DNA from: Candidatus Enterococcus murrayae
Lineage (GTDB): Bacteria; Bacillota; Bacilli; Lactobacillales; Enterococcaceae
Length of the DNA: 64,000 nucleotides
Direction: 5' to 3'
NCBI RefSeq assembly: GCF_017315985.1
Contig: NZ_JAFLVR010000031.1
Location: 1 to 64,000 of the forward strand
The notes below the pieces were generated by a model that was not told the origin of the DNA, made no database searches, and saw nothing but the letters and a program-made list of their open reading frames with translations. A program made the translations under genes and the position numbers. This document shows, piece by piece, positions 9,914-18,293 of the stretch (positions are counted from its first letter, which is position 1; each line of letters opens with the position of its first letter).

Positions 9914-11191
9914 ATGCAACAGCCTTTAGCTTACCGCATGCGCCCCCGTAACTTAGATGAAGTTGTCGGGCAGCAGCACTTAGTTGCCACCGGAAAAATC
10001 ATCCGACGCATGGTAGATGCTCGAATGCTTTCTTCCATGATTTTATACGGTCCACCCGGAACAGGTAAAACTAGTATTGCCAGTGCCATCGCCGGCTCGA
10101 CTAATTATGCCTTTCGTATGTTGAATGCCGCTACCGATACGAAAAAGGATTTACAGATCGTTGCCGAGGAAGCCAAAATGAGCGGCACGGTCATTTTATT
10201 ATTAGATGAAGTCCATCGCTTGGATAAAACCAAACAAGATTTTCTTTTGCCTCACCTAGAAAGCGGACGCATCATCATGATTGGGGCTACCACAGAAAAT
10301 CCTTATATCACTATTAATCCCGCCATCCGCAGCCGGACGCAGATTTTCGAAGTGAAGCCGCTAGATGAAACGGACATTATCACAGCTGTCAGATCAGCAT
10401 TGGTGGATAAAAAGCGTGGACTGGGAGAGTACCCCGTTGAATTAGATGAAGAGGCCTTGAACCATTTAGCTCGTGCCACCAATGGGGATTTAAGAAGTGC
10501 TTTGAATGGGCTTGAGCTGGCAACTAGATCGACGCCAAAAGATGACGAAGGAAAGATTCATCTGACCCTTTCCATTATTGAAGAATGTGTTCAGCGCAAG
10601 GCGTTGACCCACGACAAAGATGGGGATGCCCATTATGATGTGATCTCGGCCTTTCAAAAATCCGTTCGCGGCAGTGACGTCAATGCGGCATTGCATTATT
10701 TAGGACGACTCGTCGAAGCAGGGGATTTACCGATTATTTGTCGTCGTTTGATGGTGATGGGCTATGAAGATATCGGCTTAGCCAATCCCGCTGCCGCTGC
10801 GCGCACGGTTCAGGCGGTTCAAGCGGCAGAAAAATTGGGCTTTCCGGAAGCTCGAATTCCTTTAGCGGATGCTGTCGTTGATCTGTGTCTCTCGCCTAAA
10901 TCAAATTCGGCCTACGTAGCCTTGGATGCAGCGATCACAGATATTCAGATGGGAAATGCTGGAGAAGTGCCTGATCATTTACGGGATAGTCATTATAAAG
11001 GAGCTAAAGCTCTTAATCGCGGTGTCGGCTATCAATACCCCCACAGTTTTGAAAATGCTTGGGTCGATCAGCAGTATCTGCCTGATAAAATCAAAGATGC
11101 GCATTATTATGAACCAAAAGCTACAGGTAAATATGAACAAGCACTCGGTCAGCAATATCAGCGAATCGAGGAATGGAAGAAGAAAAAATAA
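9914..11191 (+). CDS. rarA: Replication-associated recombination protein A (AAA+ ATPase)
   Basis: 425 residues from the ATG at 9914, which is preceded by AAGGAGG; a longer in-frame reading to 9872 lacks a ribosome-binding site. RarA/MgsA is a clamp-loader-like AAA+ ATPase that acts at stalled replication forks. Visible are the start of the AAA domain (MRPRNLDEVVGQQHLV), Walker A GPPGTGKTS (46-54), Walker B LLLDEVHR (95-102), the sensor/arginine-finger region (AIRSRTQIFEV) and the C-terminal tetramerisation domain with the conserved GVGYQYPH. It is a monocistronic unit with its own promoter and terminator. Confidence 0.96.
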   Translation: MQQPLAYRMRPRNLDEVVGQQHLVATGKIIRRMVDARMLSSMILYGPPGTGKTSIASAIAGSTNYAFRMLNAATDTKKDLQIVAEEAKMSGTVILLLDEVHRLDKTKQDFLLPHLESGRIIMIGATTENPYITINPAIRSRTQIFEVKPLDETDIITAVRSALVDKKRGLGEYPVELDEEALNHLARATNGDLRSALNGLELATRSTPKDDEGKIHLTLSIIEECVQRKALTHDKDGDAHYDVISAFQKSVRGSDVNAALHYLGRLVEAGDLPIICRRLMVMGYEDIGLANPAAAARTVQAVQAAEKLGFPEARIPLADAVVDLCLSPKSNSAYVALDAAITDIQMGNAGEVPDHLRDSHYKGAKALNRGVGYQYPHSFENAWVDQQYLPDKIKDAHYYEPKATGKYEQALGQQYQRIEEWKKKK

Positions 11192-11210
11192 GCCACAATT
11201 GAACATAATA

Positions 11211-11258
11211 AATCCCTTAACTAGGACAAAGAACTATTCCTAGTTAGGGGATTTTTTT
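11211..11258 (+). terminator. Intrinsic terminator of rarA
   Basis: A 15-bp stem (AATCCCTTAACTAGG at 11211-11225 with its complement at 11239-11253) is followed by a T run to 11258. Its A-rich left flank is short, so it mainly serves the plus strand, but it may also end the convergent MFS transcript. Confidence 0.9.
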
Positions 11259-11268
11259 ACAAAACACG

Positions 11269-12675
11269 TTATTTGACCGTCTGTTTCGTTTTATTTGTCA
11301 GAAAGACACCTGGAATAAAAATCAGCACTAAGACGATGACAGAGACAAGAAAACCCGTATGATAAGCAGATAATTCATGAGCAATCGTTGGTTGATCGTT
11401 TTGAAGCACCGTTGCGACGACCGTAGCAATCATGGCCGAACCGAAGCTGGCACCAAGATTTTCGATAATATTGATTCCAACACCAGCATCCGGTAGTTCT
11501 TCATCCGCTAATCCTGTATACGCATCACTCGTCAATGGTAAATTTATCCCGCCAAAGCTGGTGCCGCGAACAAATAAAATTACAGAAATCCAAATCATAC
11601 TGGTTTTATCTGTAACAAATACCAACGGAATGGTCCCTAGCAAAGAGATCAGTAAACTAACAATTACAACATATTTAGCCCCGATTCTATCGATCAGCTG
11701 ACCGATCAATGGACGGGTCACTAGCATACCCAATCCTTGCGGAATCAAAGCAATAGCCGCTTCCATCGCTGAAAAATGACGGAAATTTTGGAAGAACAGC
11801 GGCAGGATTATCATGGGTCCCATAATGGCGATGTTGGCAAAGAACAGACCAATACTAGAAGCCCGAAAACTTCTATGAGAAAAGATCGTCAGCGGCAGAA
11901 CAGTTGCATGGTTCTTATACCGATCGTAAAAAATATACGCCAGTAGAAAAGCCGCTCCAATACCTGTCCAGATCACTGTTTCACCATTCTTAAAGGTTGC
12001 GTGATCAGCAGCTTTTGTGATGCCGTAAATCAAAGCCGCACTCATAATCGACAAATCGAGAATACCGAAAAGATCTAATTTGCTTTCTCGATTGAATGGA
12101 GCAAATGTTGGCAGCAGCTGAATCATCAAGGGCACTGCGATTAAAACGATAAAGACATTGATGAAGAAAATCCAGCGCCAAGAAGCCGCTTGAACAATGA
12201 AGCCGCCCAGCACTGGGCCAAGGATCGGACCAAAAATCATGGGCGTACTAACAATCGCCATTACCTGACCGATATTTTCCGGTCCTGCTGTCTTTACTAG
12301 AAGCGTCGACATCAACGGTGTGATGATCCCTGCTGTAAACCCTTGAAGCAAACGAAAGACGATAAAACTGACGACATTCCAGCTGATACCGGCTAGTACA
12401 GAGGTGACGCCGAAAAGAATGACCGCTCCGATAAAAATTTTCTTTCCGTCAAAGTGATTCATCATCCAGCCTGCCAACGGCACAGCGATAGCTAGTGCAA
12501 GTACGTAACCCGTGATTGCCCACTGAATTGTTCCTAGTGTCGTATGAAAGTTTTTGGTCAATTGATCAATAGCGATATTCACCATTGTAGAATCTAGCAT
12601 GGGGGCGATCGCACCAAGGGCAATCGCCCAAGCGGATGCTAATACCTTTTTGGATAATTTAGTTGATTGAGTCAT
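11269..12675 (-). CDS. DHA2-family (14-TM) multidrug MFS transporter
   Basis: 468 residues, typical for EmrB/QacA-type drug:H+ antiporters of the cytoplasmic membrane. Fourteen hydrophobic segments are predicted by eye. Motif D1 LDSTMVNIAID (27-37), motif A-like GWMMNHFDGKKIF, motif B (FRLLQGFTAG) and antiporter motif C GPILGPVLGG are present. The substrate cannot be read from the sequence. A MarR-family gene lies upstream on the same strand, and between the two sits a strong sigma-A promoter overlapped by a palindrome at 12860-12900, so the exporter is probably repressed by that MarR protein. LmrB/MdtD-like proteins are the nearest named relatives. Confidence 0.9.
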   Translation of the reverse strand: MTQSTKLSKKVLASAWAIALGAIAPMLDSTMVNIAIDQLTKNFHTTLGTIQWAITGYVLALAIAVPLAGWMMNHFDGKKIFIGAVILFGVTSVLAGISWNVVSFIVFRLLQGFTAGIITPLMSTLLVKTAGPENIGQVMAIVSTPMIFGPILGPVLGGFIVQAASWRWIFFINVFIVLIAVPLMIQLLPTFAPFNRESKLDLFGILDLSIMSAALIYGITKAADHATFKNGETVIWTGIGAAFLLAYIFYDRYKNHATVLPLTIFSHRSFRASSIGLFFANIAIMGPMIILPLFFQNFRHFSAMEAAIALIPQGLGMLVTRPLIGQLIDRIGAKYVVIVSLLISLLGTIPLVFVTDKTSMIWISVILFVRGTSFGGINLPLTSDAYTGLADEELPDAGVGINIIENLGASFGSAMIATVVATVLQNDQPTIAHELSAYHTGFLVSVIVLVLIFIPGVFLTNKTKQTVK

Positions 12676-12859
12676 AAAAAACTCCTTTCTCCTGTTAAGT
12701 AACTATAGTCAAAGAGTACTCCGCTCTGATTAACCCATAAGAAAAACTAGATTAATAGCTTTGCGCAATATCTTTTGATTCGCTCTTCATCTCATCTATC
12801 AAAGGTTTCCTCCCATCGAATATGAGTAAAGATGTATTTCTCGCTGCAGCCGAGTTTTT

Positions 12860-12900
12860 GTTTCCTAGGAAACTATACACCCGCTTTGTTTCCTAGTCAA
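12860..12900 (-). promoter_or_regulatory. Promoter and probable MarR operator of the MFS exporter
   Basis: On the minus strand TTGACT (12895-12900) and TATAGT (12872-12877) are spaced by exactly 17 bp, a near-consensus sigma-A promoter. A perfect 14-bp palindrome GTTTCCTAGGAAAC (12860-12873) overlaps the -10 and the start region, and a second half-copy GTTTCCTAG (12888-12896) overlaps the -35/spacer. This is the layout expected of a MarR-type operator. The promoter lies about 185 bp before the exporter start. Confidence 0.75.
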
Positions 12901-12901
12901 C

Positions 12902-12941
12902 AAAAAAAATCAAAAAAAAAGAAGCAGTCTCGATCGACTGC
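12902..12941 (-). terminator. Intrinsic terminator of the marR-family gene
   Basis: GCAGTC (12924-12929) pairs with GACTGC (12936-12941), followed on the minus strand by two T runs. It separates the marR transcript from the exporter promoter immediately downstream. Confidence 0.85.
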
Positions 12942-12947
12942 CGCAAA

Positions 12948-13415
12948 CTAATGAATGGTCATTCCTTGTTTTTTGATTTCTTGATCCAAATGCTGATTGT
13001 AGCGGTCGAGAAATGTTAAAAAAGCTTCATATTGATCATCAGTGATTGGTTCAAAAACGATCTCATCACGAGCTTCAAACTCCTGATGAAGCTGCTCGTG
13101 AACAGCGAAGACTCTTTTTCCTTCCTCTGTCAGCTTGAAATAGATTTCTTTCTTGTTATCAGACTTTTGATAGCTTTCGATATACCCTTTTTTCAACATT
13201 TTTTTCGTTAGTTTACTGATTGCTCCGCGAGTCATATACATCGACTCGGCCATTTTCGTGACATTGGGCTCTTTGTGTTTGCCAATGAATTCAATACAGT
13301 GAACCTCTGAAGCTGTATAGCCTGCTAAAGCTTTCTCCATCTTCATTTTATCCAACCAGGCGCGTTTATTAAATACTTCGCTGAACCCTTCTAGAACTTC
13401 TTCTCTTTTGTTCAT
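12948..13415 (-). CDS. MarR family transcriptional regulator
   Basis: 155 residues, the normal MarR length. The central winged helix-turn-helix is clear: EPNVTKMAESMYMTRGAISKLTKKMLKKGYIE (residues about 49-80) followed by the wing (SYQKSDNKKEIYFKLTEEGKRVF). The ends form the dimerisation helices. AGGAGA precedes the ATG. The DHA2 exporter lies downstream with its own promoter carrying a palindrome, so local repression released by a ligand is the likely mode; autoregulation is possible because a related CTAGGTCAA sequence lies about 65 bp upstream of this gene. No Cys sensor is present, which argues against redox sensing. Confidence 0.9.
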   Translation of the reverse strand: MNKREEVLEGFSEVFNKRAWLDKMKMEKALAGYTASEVHCIEFIGKHKEPNVTKMAESMYMTRGAISKLTKKMLKKGYIESYQKSDNKKEIYFKLTEEGKRVFAVHEQLHQEFEARDEIVFEPITDDQYEAFLTFLDRYNQHLDQEIKKQGMTIH

Positions 13416-13510
13416 GCGCTTTTTCTCCTATTCATCGTAATGAATTGTCTCCTGATAACTTGATGAGTGCAAAACTATTCTAGGTCAATTTTGTTTCTTT
13501 TTCAACAAAA

Positions 13511-16500
13511 TCATTCAACCTTAGTCGTTAATGTCCAATGAAAGGTCATTGTATGATCACCCATTCTTTGACGCTCTTTTGGAATAGTTAGGTATACTCC
13601 CTTCGTTTCGTCCCAATCGTCAAAGGTTGTTGTCAAAGAGCCGGTCTGCTTAAACAATACTGCTGCCTCATTTAAGGGAAAGCTTTTCCCAAATTCTTGG
13701 AAATAAAGGCACCCATTTTCTGGTGCTTCAGCCTGCAAAGTCAATTCCCATGGTTCTTGTTCGATTCGCGTATCTGCTATCTCAAGCTGCCCGATAACTT
13801 TCGGATAAAAAGTTGTCTTCTTTCCAACCGCCTGCCGGCCAAAATCTATTATCTCTGGAACTGAAAGAAGCTGGAGAGTCCCGTTGGCTTGTTCAAACTG
13901 GGCTTTGATCTGATAATACCCATTTTCTGTCGGACGCCAAAAATTTTCTGTTACCACTTCTTTCTCGCCGTTGCTGGCGGTTACTTCTGCCTGCTGAAAA
14001 GAAGAATTTTCTGTTCCAATAAATGTCAGCTCAAGGACTAGTTTATTTCCAACGGGAAGAACGATCTCCCCTCCTTTCTCATTCACAGTACCCCAGGCAG
14101 TTAGCGGTAACGGTCGGTTCTCCGGCTTTAAAGGAAGGTTATGCGTGATCTTGCCAGATGGACTGGTTACTTGATAATCAATTATCACAGCAGCGACCGC
14201 CAATCCCACCTCATTATTGGAATCCCCCGTAAAAGCAGAGCCTGCCGCATCAAAGCCGATAAAATTTTCTGGAGATAATGCACTTGCACCCCCTGCAAAA
14301 GTCATCACAGAATAGCCTTTTTGCTGAGCAAAGTACTTTCCTTGAACCGCTCTCAGACTTTCAGAGAGCAACGAGCGCCAAATCAGTCTTTTCTTTGGGA
14401 CTAATTCTCGGAGAAATATACTTTTCGCTGCTGGCGGGGAATGCAGCTCAGCATTTTCAGCAACGATCAGACGTCCTGTTTTCAATTCCTCCACCGCTAA
14501 CTGAGCTCCTGCCGCCAAGGTGAGGTCACCGAATTGATGATGGCTTTGTTCAAAATTTTCACTAGTCGCTCCACTGCCATTGAGAATTGCTTTTGCCGAT
14601 ACTTGCTTTTCAATGGCTAATTGGGTGAAGTTCGCGATTTTTCCGACCTGAATTCCGTCCTGCTCAGCGCCGATTTTCAACGCGACATCCACAGTACTAT
14701 TTTCGATTAATCGATTATTAAAAGTCGTCAAGTCGCTGCCGATGATTGTTTCGATCGCTTGAGCTGCTTGAACAGCAATCGCCACTCCATGATTCAACCG
14801 GGTACCATAACTATTTTTGATCATTCCTTGAATCAAAGAAAAGCTTCCATTGGGCGCCTTGATTTTCAAATCAATTTTCGGAGTATAGAGCGACAATGGA
14901 TTCTCTGCTCCATCTCCCAGTAATTCAACTGCTGTAAATGGCTGCTCAGTTGTTAATTCAAAAGCGACTTGTTTGTCAGCGCCGCCGAGATAATTTTTTA
15001 CTTCGGCATTTCTAGGTCGTGCTGCTGAAATACCGATACCTGCTGCTAGCTCTAATGATCCTGTCAACTTCAAGGAAACATTCCCGCTGATCAGTCCATT
15101 TTTGGCTATCCCGCCCATAATTTGGGTTGCTTCATTGCTTTTGGCAAAGCGTCCTCCACTGACAATAGTCTCAACATCTCCTTCGATCCTATGGTTCGAG
15201 CGCACACCATAGGAAGCCGCCAGCAATCCTAGAATCTTACCCCCAGAAATTTCAGTACGCGCATTGCCAACCATCCAACGATCGTAGTTGCTGCCTGCTA
15301 CTGCATATCGTTCGAGAACACCGCCAGTCATTTCAAGCAAACTGTTTCCATAGATACGATAACAACCGCCGCCGGCTCCGCAAAGCCCGCTGACTTGTCC
15401 TCCCTCCAATCGCAGGCGGCAATCACCTTCGATCATTCCGCTAAAACTACCACCATATGCATAGCTTAGCAGTGCTTGCTTAACGATCAATTCTGTTTTT
15501 CCATTAATATAAAGAGTACTCTCCCAGGGACTTAGACTATTCCCACCGCCAGCAGCTACGCTAAAGCCATAGTACGAACCTAAATTATCGTCCTCCGTTA
15601 AAAAATTTGGATCGTTTCCTTTTTCTTGTGCAGACTCCTCCCAACGCTTGCTGTACACAAGACTCTCTTCTCCTAAGGTTAAACAGACTTCACCATTGAT
15701 CACACCTGCATAACCGGCTCCGCAAACATTATTTTCATTTCCCACGCCACGACTGACACACCCGCCCATCAGTCGTGTCGTTACATTTCCTTCAACCAAA
15801 AAAGCCGTTTTACTTTTGGCGATGGAAAATCGTTCAGAGGAAGTCAGCCGATCATAGAAAAGCTCTTCAGCCGTCCGATCTTGCGGGTCCGTCAGATTAA
15901 TCGCTGGTATTACTGTTTGTGAAGGAGTCAAGCTCTTCTTCTGCACATCCATACCGCCGGCTCCGTCGATTCGCTTGAAGGAACCTTTAGAGGCTTTTCC
16001 AGCAAATAGTTGGTTCTCAATATGACCATAAATCGCACCGCCATATTGATTACCTCCTACAAAACTCCGTTCACCCTTTTGAAATTGGCGTGTATCTATC
16101 GTTGTCCTGATCGCTGTTTCCTGCCCAGAAACTTCCCCAGTCTGCGAACCGCCGATTAAAATTCCTTCTTCGGTAAAGCCTCCAACGCCATTGATCAGAG
16201 TATCGATTGCCCCAGTCTTGCCAAATGCCACTCCGCCAACAAAATTTTCGATACTAAAATTTGACGACTGAGAACATAATTGATTGGTAATAGAACCGCT
16301 CACTTTCACCGGTTCAGCTTCCGTGCCAAATCCACCGCCATAATAATTAAGTAAAGAACCATTGAGACTCCGAATTTCTGTCCTGACATCTCCTAAAATT
16401 TCTCCTTTCAAAGAGCCTCCACACAGCTGAATAATATCACCAGTCATAGCTAAAATGTGAATCACCGGACTTCCCCTCAGCGTTCCGGCTTCATTTCCTC

Positions 16501-17053
16501 CGAAAATTTCCCAGCTTCCGCCACTCACCTGCTGGAAACTGATCACCGGATTTCCTACCAAATCGCCGATTCCTCCCCCAAATAGTTGCGTATTCTGACT
16601 ATGTTCAATCTTGTCAAAAAGAAGCTTGTGACCATTCCCATAAATTTTTGCCGCCTGTAAGTTCAATGTCTCGAAGTGCGCATCCTGACCAAAAAAGCAC
16701 GTATTCGGTAAAACTAGCTTCGCTTCGATCCCTATACCTTTGAAGGTCAAATTGGCTGATAGACTGGCAAAATTAATCGTTTCAAGAGTAGGAGCGGACA
16801 AGCTTCTATCAGCCCCTACGGTTGTTTGACCTAAATCAAGTATGCCATCCAATTCGATTGTATAATGACTCTCTGTGCCAAATTGATAAAGATCAAAAAG
16901 AATTTCTTTGAATCCTTCAGCACTTAGCGGGTATTCTCTTTGCTGCGTCACAGGGGGAACAAGTTCCAACGTTTCCGCTTCTGCCTTCACTAAACAGGGA
17001 CCGAATAAAAAAATAAGTAAATAGATAAAAAAATAAGCAATTTTTTTTGACAT
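13511..17053 (-). CDS. Large secreted beta-helix-like protein with divergent WxL-type C-terminus
   Basis: 1180 residues. A signal peptide (MSKKIAYF then a hydrophobic run, likely cut after VKA, about residue 24) is followed by hundreds of residues of short glycine-rich repeats of the type VxGGxxxGxIxGxVxxxI, about 90-680, which suggest a right-handed beta-helix. There is no LPXTG motif or C-terminal membrane anchor. The last 80 residues contain WEL (1102-1104) and WTL (1173-1175) in a setting resembling the two WxL motifs of the enterococcal WxL domain, which binds peptidoglycan non-covalently; the preceding IDFGRQAVG also fits that domain. No DUF916 partner gene adjoins it. Surface attachment and adhesion or polysaccharide binding are inferences. 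The start has AGGAGG-type spacing. Confidence 0.7.
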   Translation of the reverse strand: MSKKIAYFFIYLLIFLFGPCLVKAEAETLELVPPVTQQREYPLSAEGFKEILFDLYQFGTESHYTIELDGILDLGQTTVGADRSLSAPTLETINFASLSANLTFKGIGIEAKLVLPNTCFFGQDAHFETLNLQAAKIYGNGHKLLFDKIEHSQNTQLFGGGIGDLVGNPVISFQQVSGGSWEIFGGNEAGTLRGSPVIHILAMTGDIIQLCGGSLKGEILGDVRTEIRSLNGSLLNYYGGGFGTEAEPVKVSGSITNQLCSQSSNFSIENFVGGVAFGKTGAIDTLINGVGGFTEEGILIGGSQTGEVSGQETAIRTTIDTRQFQKGERSFVGGNQYGGAIYGHIENQLFAGKASKGSFKRIDGAGGMDVQKKSLTPSQTVIPAINLTDPQDRTAEELFYDRLTSSERFSIAKSKTAFLVEGNVTTRLMGGCVSRGVGNENNVCGAGYAGVINGEVCLTLGEESLVYSKRWEESAQEKGNDPNFLTEDDNLGSYYGFSVAAGGGNSLSPWESTLYINGKTELIVKQALLSYAYGGSFSGMIEGDCRLRLEGGQVSGLCGAGGGCYRIYGNSLLEMTGGVLERYAVAGSNYDRWMVGNARTEISGGKILGLLAASYGVRSNHRIEGDVETIVSGGRFAKSNEATQIMGGIAKNGLISGNVSLKLTGSLELAAGIGISAARPRNAEVKNYLGGADKQVAFELTTEQPFTAVELLGDGAENPLSLYTPKIDLKIKAPNGSFSLIQGMIKNSYGTRLNHGVAIAVQAAQAIETIIGSDLTTFNNRLIENSTVDVALKIGAEQDGIQVGKIANFTQLAIEKQVSAKAILNGSGATSENFEQSHHQFGDLTLAAGAQLAVEELKTGRLIVAENAELHSPPAAKSIFLRELVPKKRLIWRSLLSESLRAVQGKYFAQQKGYSVMTFAGGASALSPENFIGFDAAGSAFTGDSNNEVGLAVAAVIIDYQVTSPSGKITHNLPLKPENRPLPLTAWGTVNEKGGEIVLPVGNKLVLELTFIGTENSSFQQAEVTASNGEKEVVTENFWRPTENGYYQIKAQFEQANGTLQLLSVPEIIDFGRQAVGKKTTFYPKVIGQLEIADTRIEQEPWELTLQAEAPENGCLYFQEFGKSFPLNEAAVLFKQTGSLTTTFDDWDETKGVYLTIPKERQRMGDHTMTFHWTLTTKVE

Positions 17054-17137
17054 GTTGTCCTCCTTTTTTATACAATATACGTATAGAAGACGTGAATCAT
17101 TTGGATTGTTCCAAATTTAGCGATACAAACCACTTCA

Positions 17138-17166
17138 TTGCGTCTCAATAATGACTGTGCTATGAT
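17138..17166 (+). promoter_or_regulatory. Sigma-A promoter of the structured RNA gene
   Basis: TTGCGT (17138-17143), a 17-bp spacer and TATGAT (17161-17166) place the transcription start near 17173, exactly at the 5' arm of the RNA's closing stem. Confidence 0.75.
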
Positions 17167-17172
17167 TGAGAT

Positions 17173-17413
17173 GGAAATTCTGTGATGTGCGCGTTGCCTA
17201 TTTCAGTGTTGACCGAACATTTTTATTGATATCTTGGGATCTGTCTTGTGTCAAAGTTGGTAACATGCCTTTTCATTTGGTAGTTCGACGCTTAGACCAT
17301 GGAACCCACCTGCTAGATTTTGCGGGATCAATACTATCGGGTGAATAACGGCATCGACGGAATTTTCCATTTTTATGGAATGAAAGCAATTTGCGTACTG
17401 CAAATTGCTTTTT
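17173..17413 (+). ncRNA. ssrS: Probable 6S RNA
   Basis: This 240-bp stretch has no plausible gene but has a good promoter, and its ends pair: GGAAATTCTGTGATG at 17173-17187 with CATCGACGGAATTTTCC at 17352-17368 (two bulges). The CGTT/AACG pairs continue inwards. A small hairpin CCTGC/GCGGG (about 17313-17330) lies in the 3' half, and large unpaired flanks surround a long apical arm. A closing stem, central bubble and 3'-half hairpin in about 200 nt are the architecture of 6S RNA, the RNA polymerase-sigma-A decoy. In Firmicutes 6S genes often lie near rarA; here rarA is 6 kb away, separated by the exporter and surface-protein insert. Identification is structural, not by alignment. Confidence 0.62.
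17384..17413 (+). terminator. Intrinsic terminator after the structured RNA
   Basis: AAGCAATTTGC (17384-17394) pairs with GCAAATTGCTT (17400-17410), followed by TTTATTAT. It ends the upstream RNA and stands directly before the ribosome-binding site of the next gene. Confidence 0.82.
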
Positions 17414-17432
17414 ATTATATTGGAGGAAGAAA

Positions 17433-17717
17433 ATGATCCGCATTTTATTATTTGTACTTGCACTTATTTTATTAATCTGCAGCTATTATTTGATCAAAAA
17501 ACCTCAGGGACTATTAGTTCTCTTTAATGAGAAAATGCAAGCTGAATCCCGCAGCTTTTTGCGCCAATTTGGCTATATTTATGCGTTGTTGGGAGTGATG
17601 GGCCTCGTGATTGGCGTCCTCAACCAACGAAGCTATTCAATGATGTATTTAATTCTGTTATTGCTAGTCGCCGCGATCTTCGCTTTATTGATGGGAGCAA
17701 AAACAAAAAAAGGGTAA
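17433..17717 (+). CDS. Small integral membrane protein
   Basis: 94 residues from the ATG at 17433, preceded by TGGAGGAAG. Three hydrophobic segments are visible: IRILLFVLALILLICSYYLI (2-21), YIYALLGVMGLVIGVL (about 48-63) and MMYLILLLLVAAIFALLMGA (about 70-89), with a short Lys-rich C-terminus. It resembles small DUF3784-like membrane proteins of Lactobacillales, but I cannot assign a family with confidence. The start codon stands 19 bp after the terminator of the upstream RNA, so expression depends on read-through of that terminator or an unseen promoter. The uspA-like gene follows 58 bp later. Confidence 0.75.
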   Translation: MIRILLFVLALILLICSYYLIKKPQGLLVLFNEKMQAESRSFLRQFGYIYALLGVMGLVIGVLNQRSYSMMYLILLLLVAAIFALLMGAKTKKG

Positions 17718-17775
17718 CAGTACCAATTTTAAGAATTTTGTTTTAAAATAAAGATGAGAAAAGGAGTTGGGAACG

Positions 17776-18246
17776 ATGGATCAAGAATACAGTAAAATTA
17801 TGGTAGCAGTCGATGGTTCTAACGAAGCTGAACTAGCCTTCAAAAAAGCGGTAAATGTCGCAAAACGAAATCAGGCAGAATTATTGCTTGCTCATGTCAT
17901 TGATACACGTGCATTTCAAACAGTTTCTTCATTTGATAATGTTTTAGCTGAACAAGCAACGGATATGGCTAAACAAACGTTAGCTGATTATGAAGCTGAC
18001 GCAAAAAAAGCTGGTGTAGAGCATATCAGCAAGGTCATTGAATACGGTGCGCCAAAAGTGATGATCGCCAACCAAATTCCTGAAAACAACCAAATTGATT
18101 TGATCATGCTCGGTGCGACGGGTTTAAATGCGGTTGAACGATTATTTATTGGTTCAGTTTCTGAGTATGTTATCCGCAATGCTGACTGTGACGTTTTGAT
18201 TGTTCGGACAGATTTGGAAAACAAAGTACCAGAAGAAGATGACTAA
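17776..18246 (+). CDS. Universal stress protein (UspA family)
   Basis: 156 residues from the ATG at 17776 with AAAGGAG 9 nt upstream; a TTG three codons earlier falls inside the spacing. The fold is that of single-domain UspA proteins: the N-terminal strand KIMVAVDGSNEAELAFKKAV and the nucleotide-binding motif GATGLNAVERLFIGSVSEYVI (G-2x-G-9x-G-S), which marks the ATP-binding class. Such proteins aid survival in stationary phase and stress; the exact role is unknown. A strong terminator follows, shared with the convergent fucO-like gene. Confidence 0.93.
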   Translation: MDQEYSKIMVAVDGSNEAELAFKKAVNVAKRNQAELLLAHVIDTRAFQTVSSFDNVLAEQATDMAKQTLADYEADAKKAGVEHISKVIEYGAPKVMIANQIPENNQIDLIMLGATGLNAVERLFIGSVSEYVIRNADCDVLIVRTDLENKVPEEDD

Positions 18247-18257
18247 TTACGCGCATT

Positions 18258-18290
18258 GAAAAAGCCAACCTAGCAAGGTTGGCTTTTTTT
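18258..18290. terminator. Bidirectional terminator between uspA-like gene and fucO
   Basis: AAAAGCCAACCT pairs with AGGTTGGCTTTT around the loop AGCA, with A and T runs on the two sides, so it can end both convergent transcripts. Confidence 0.92.
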
Positions 18291-18293
18291 CTT

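Noticed and set aside
17166-17463. Short frames on both strands across the structured RNA
   Set aside because: No ribosome-binding sites, and the region is explained better by the RNA with its own promoter and terminator.
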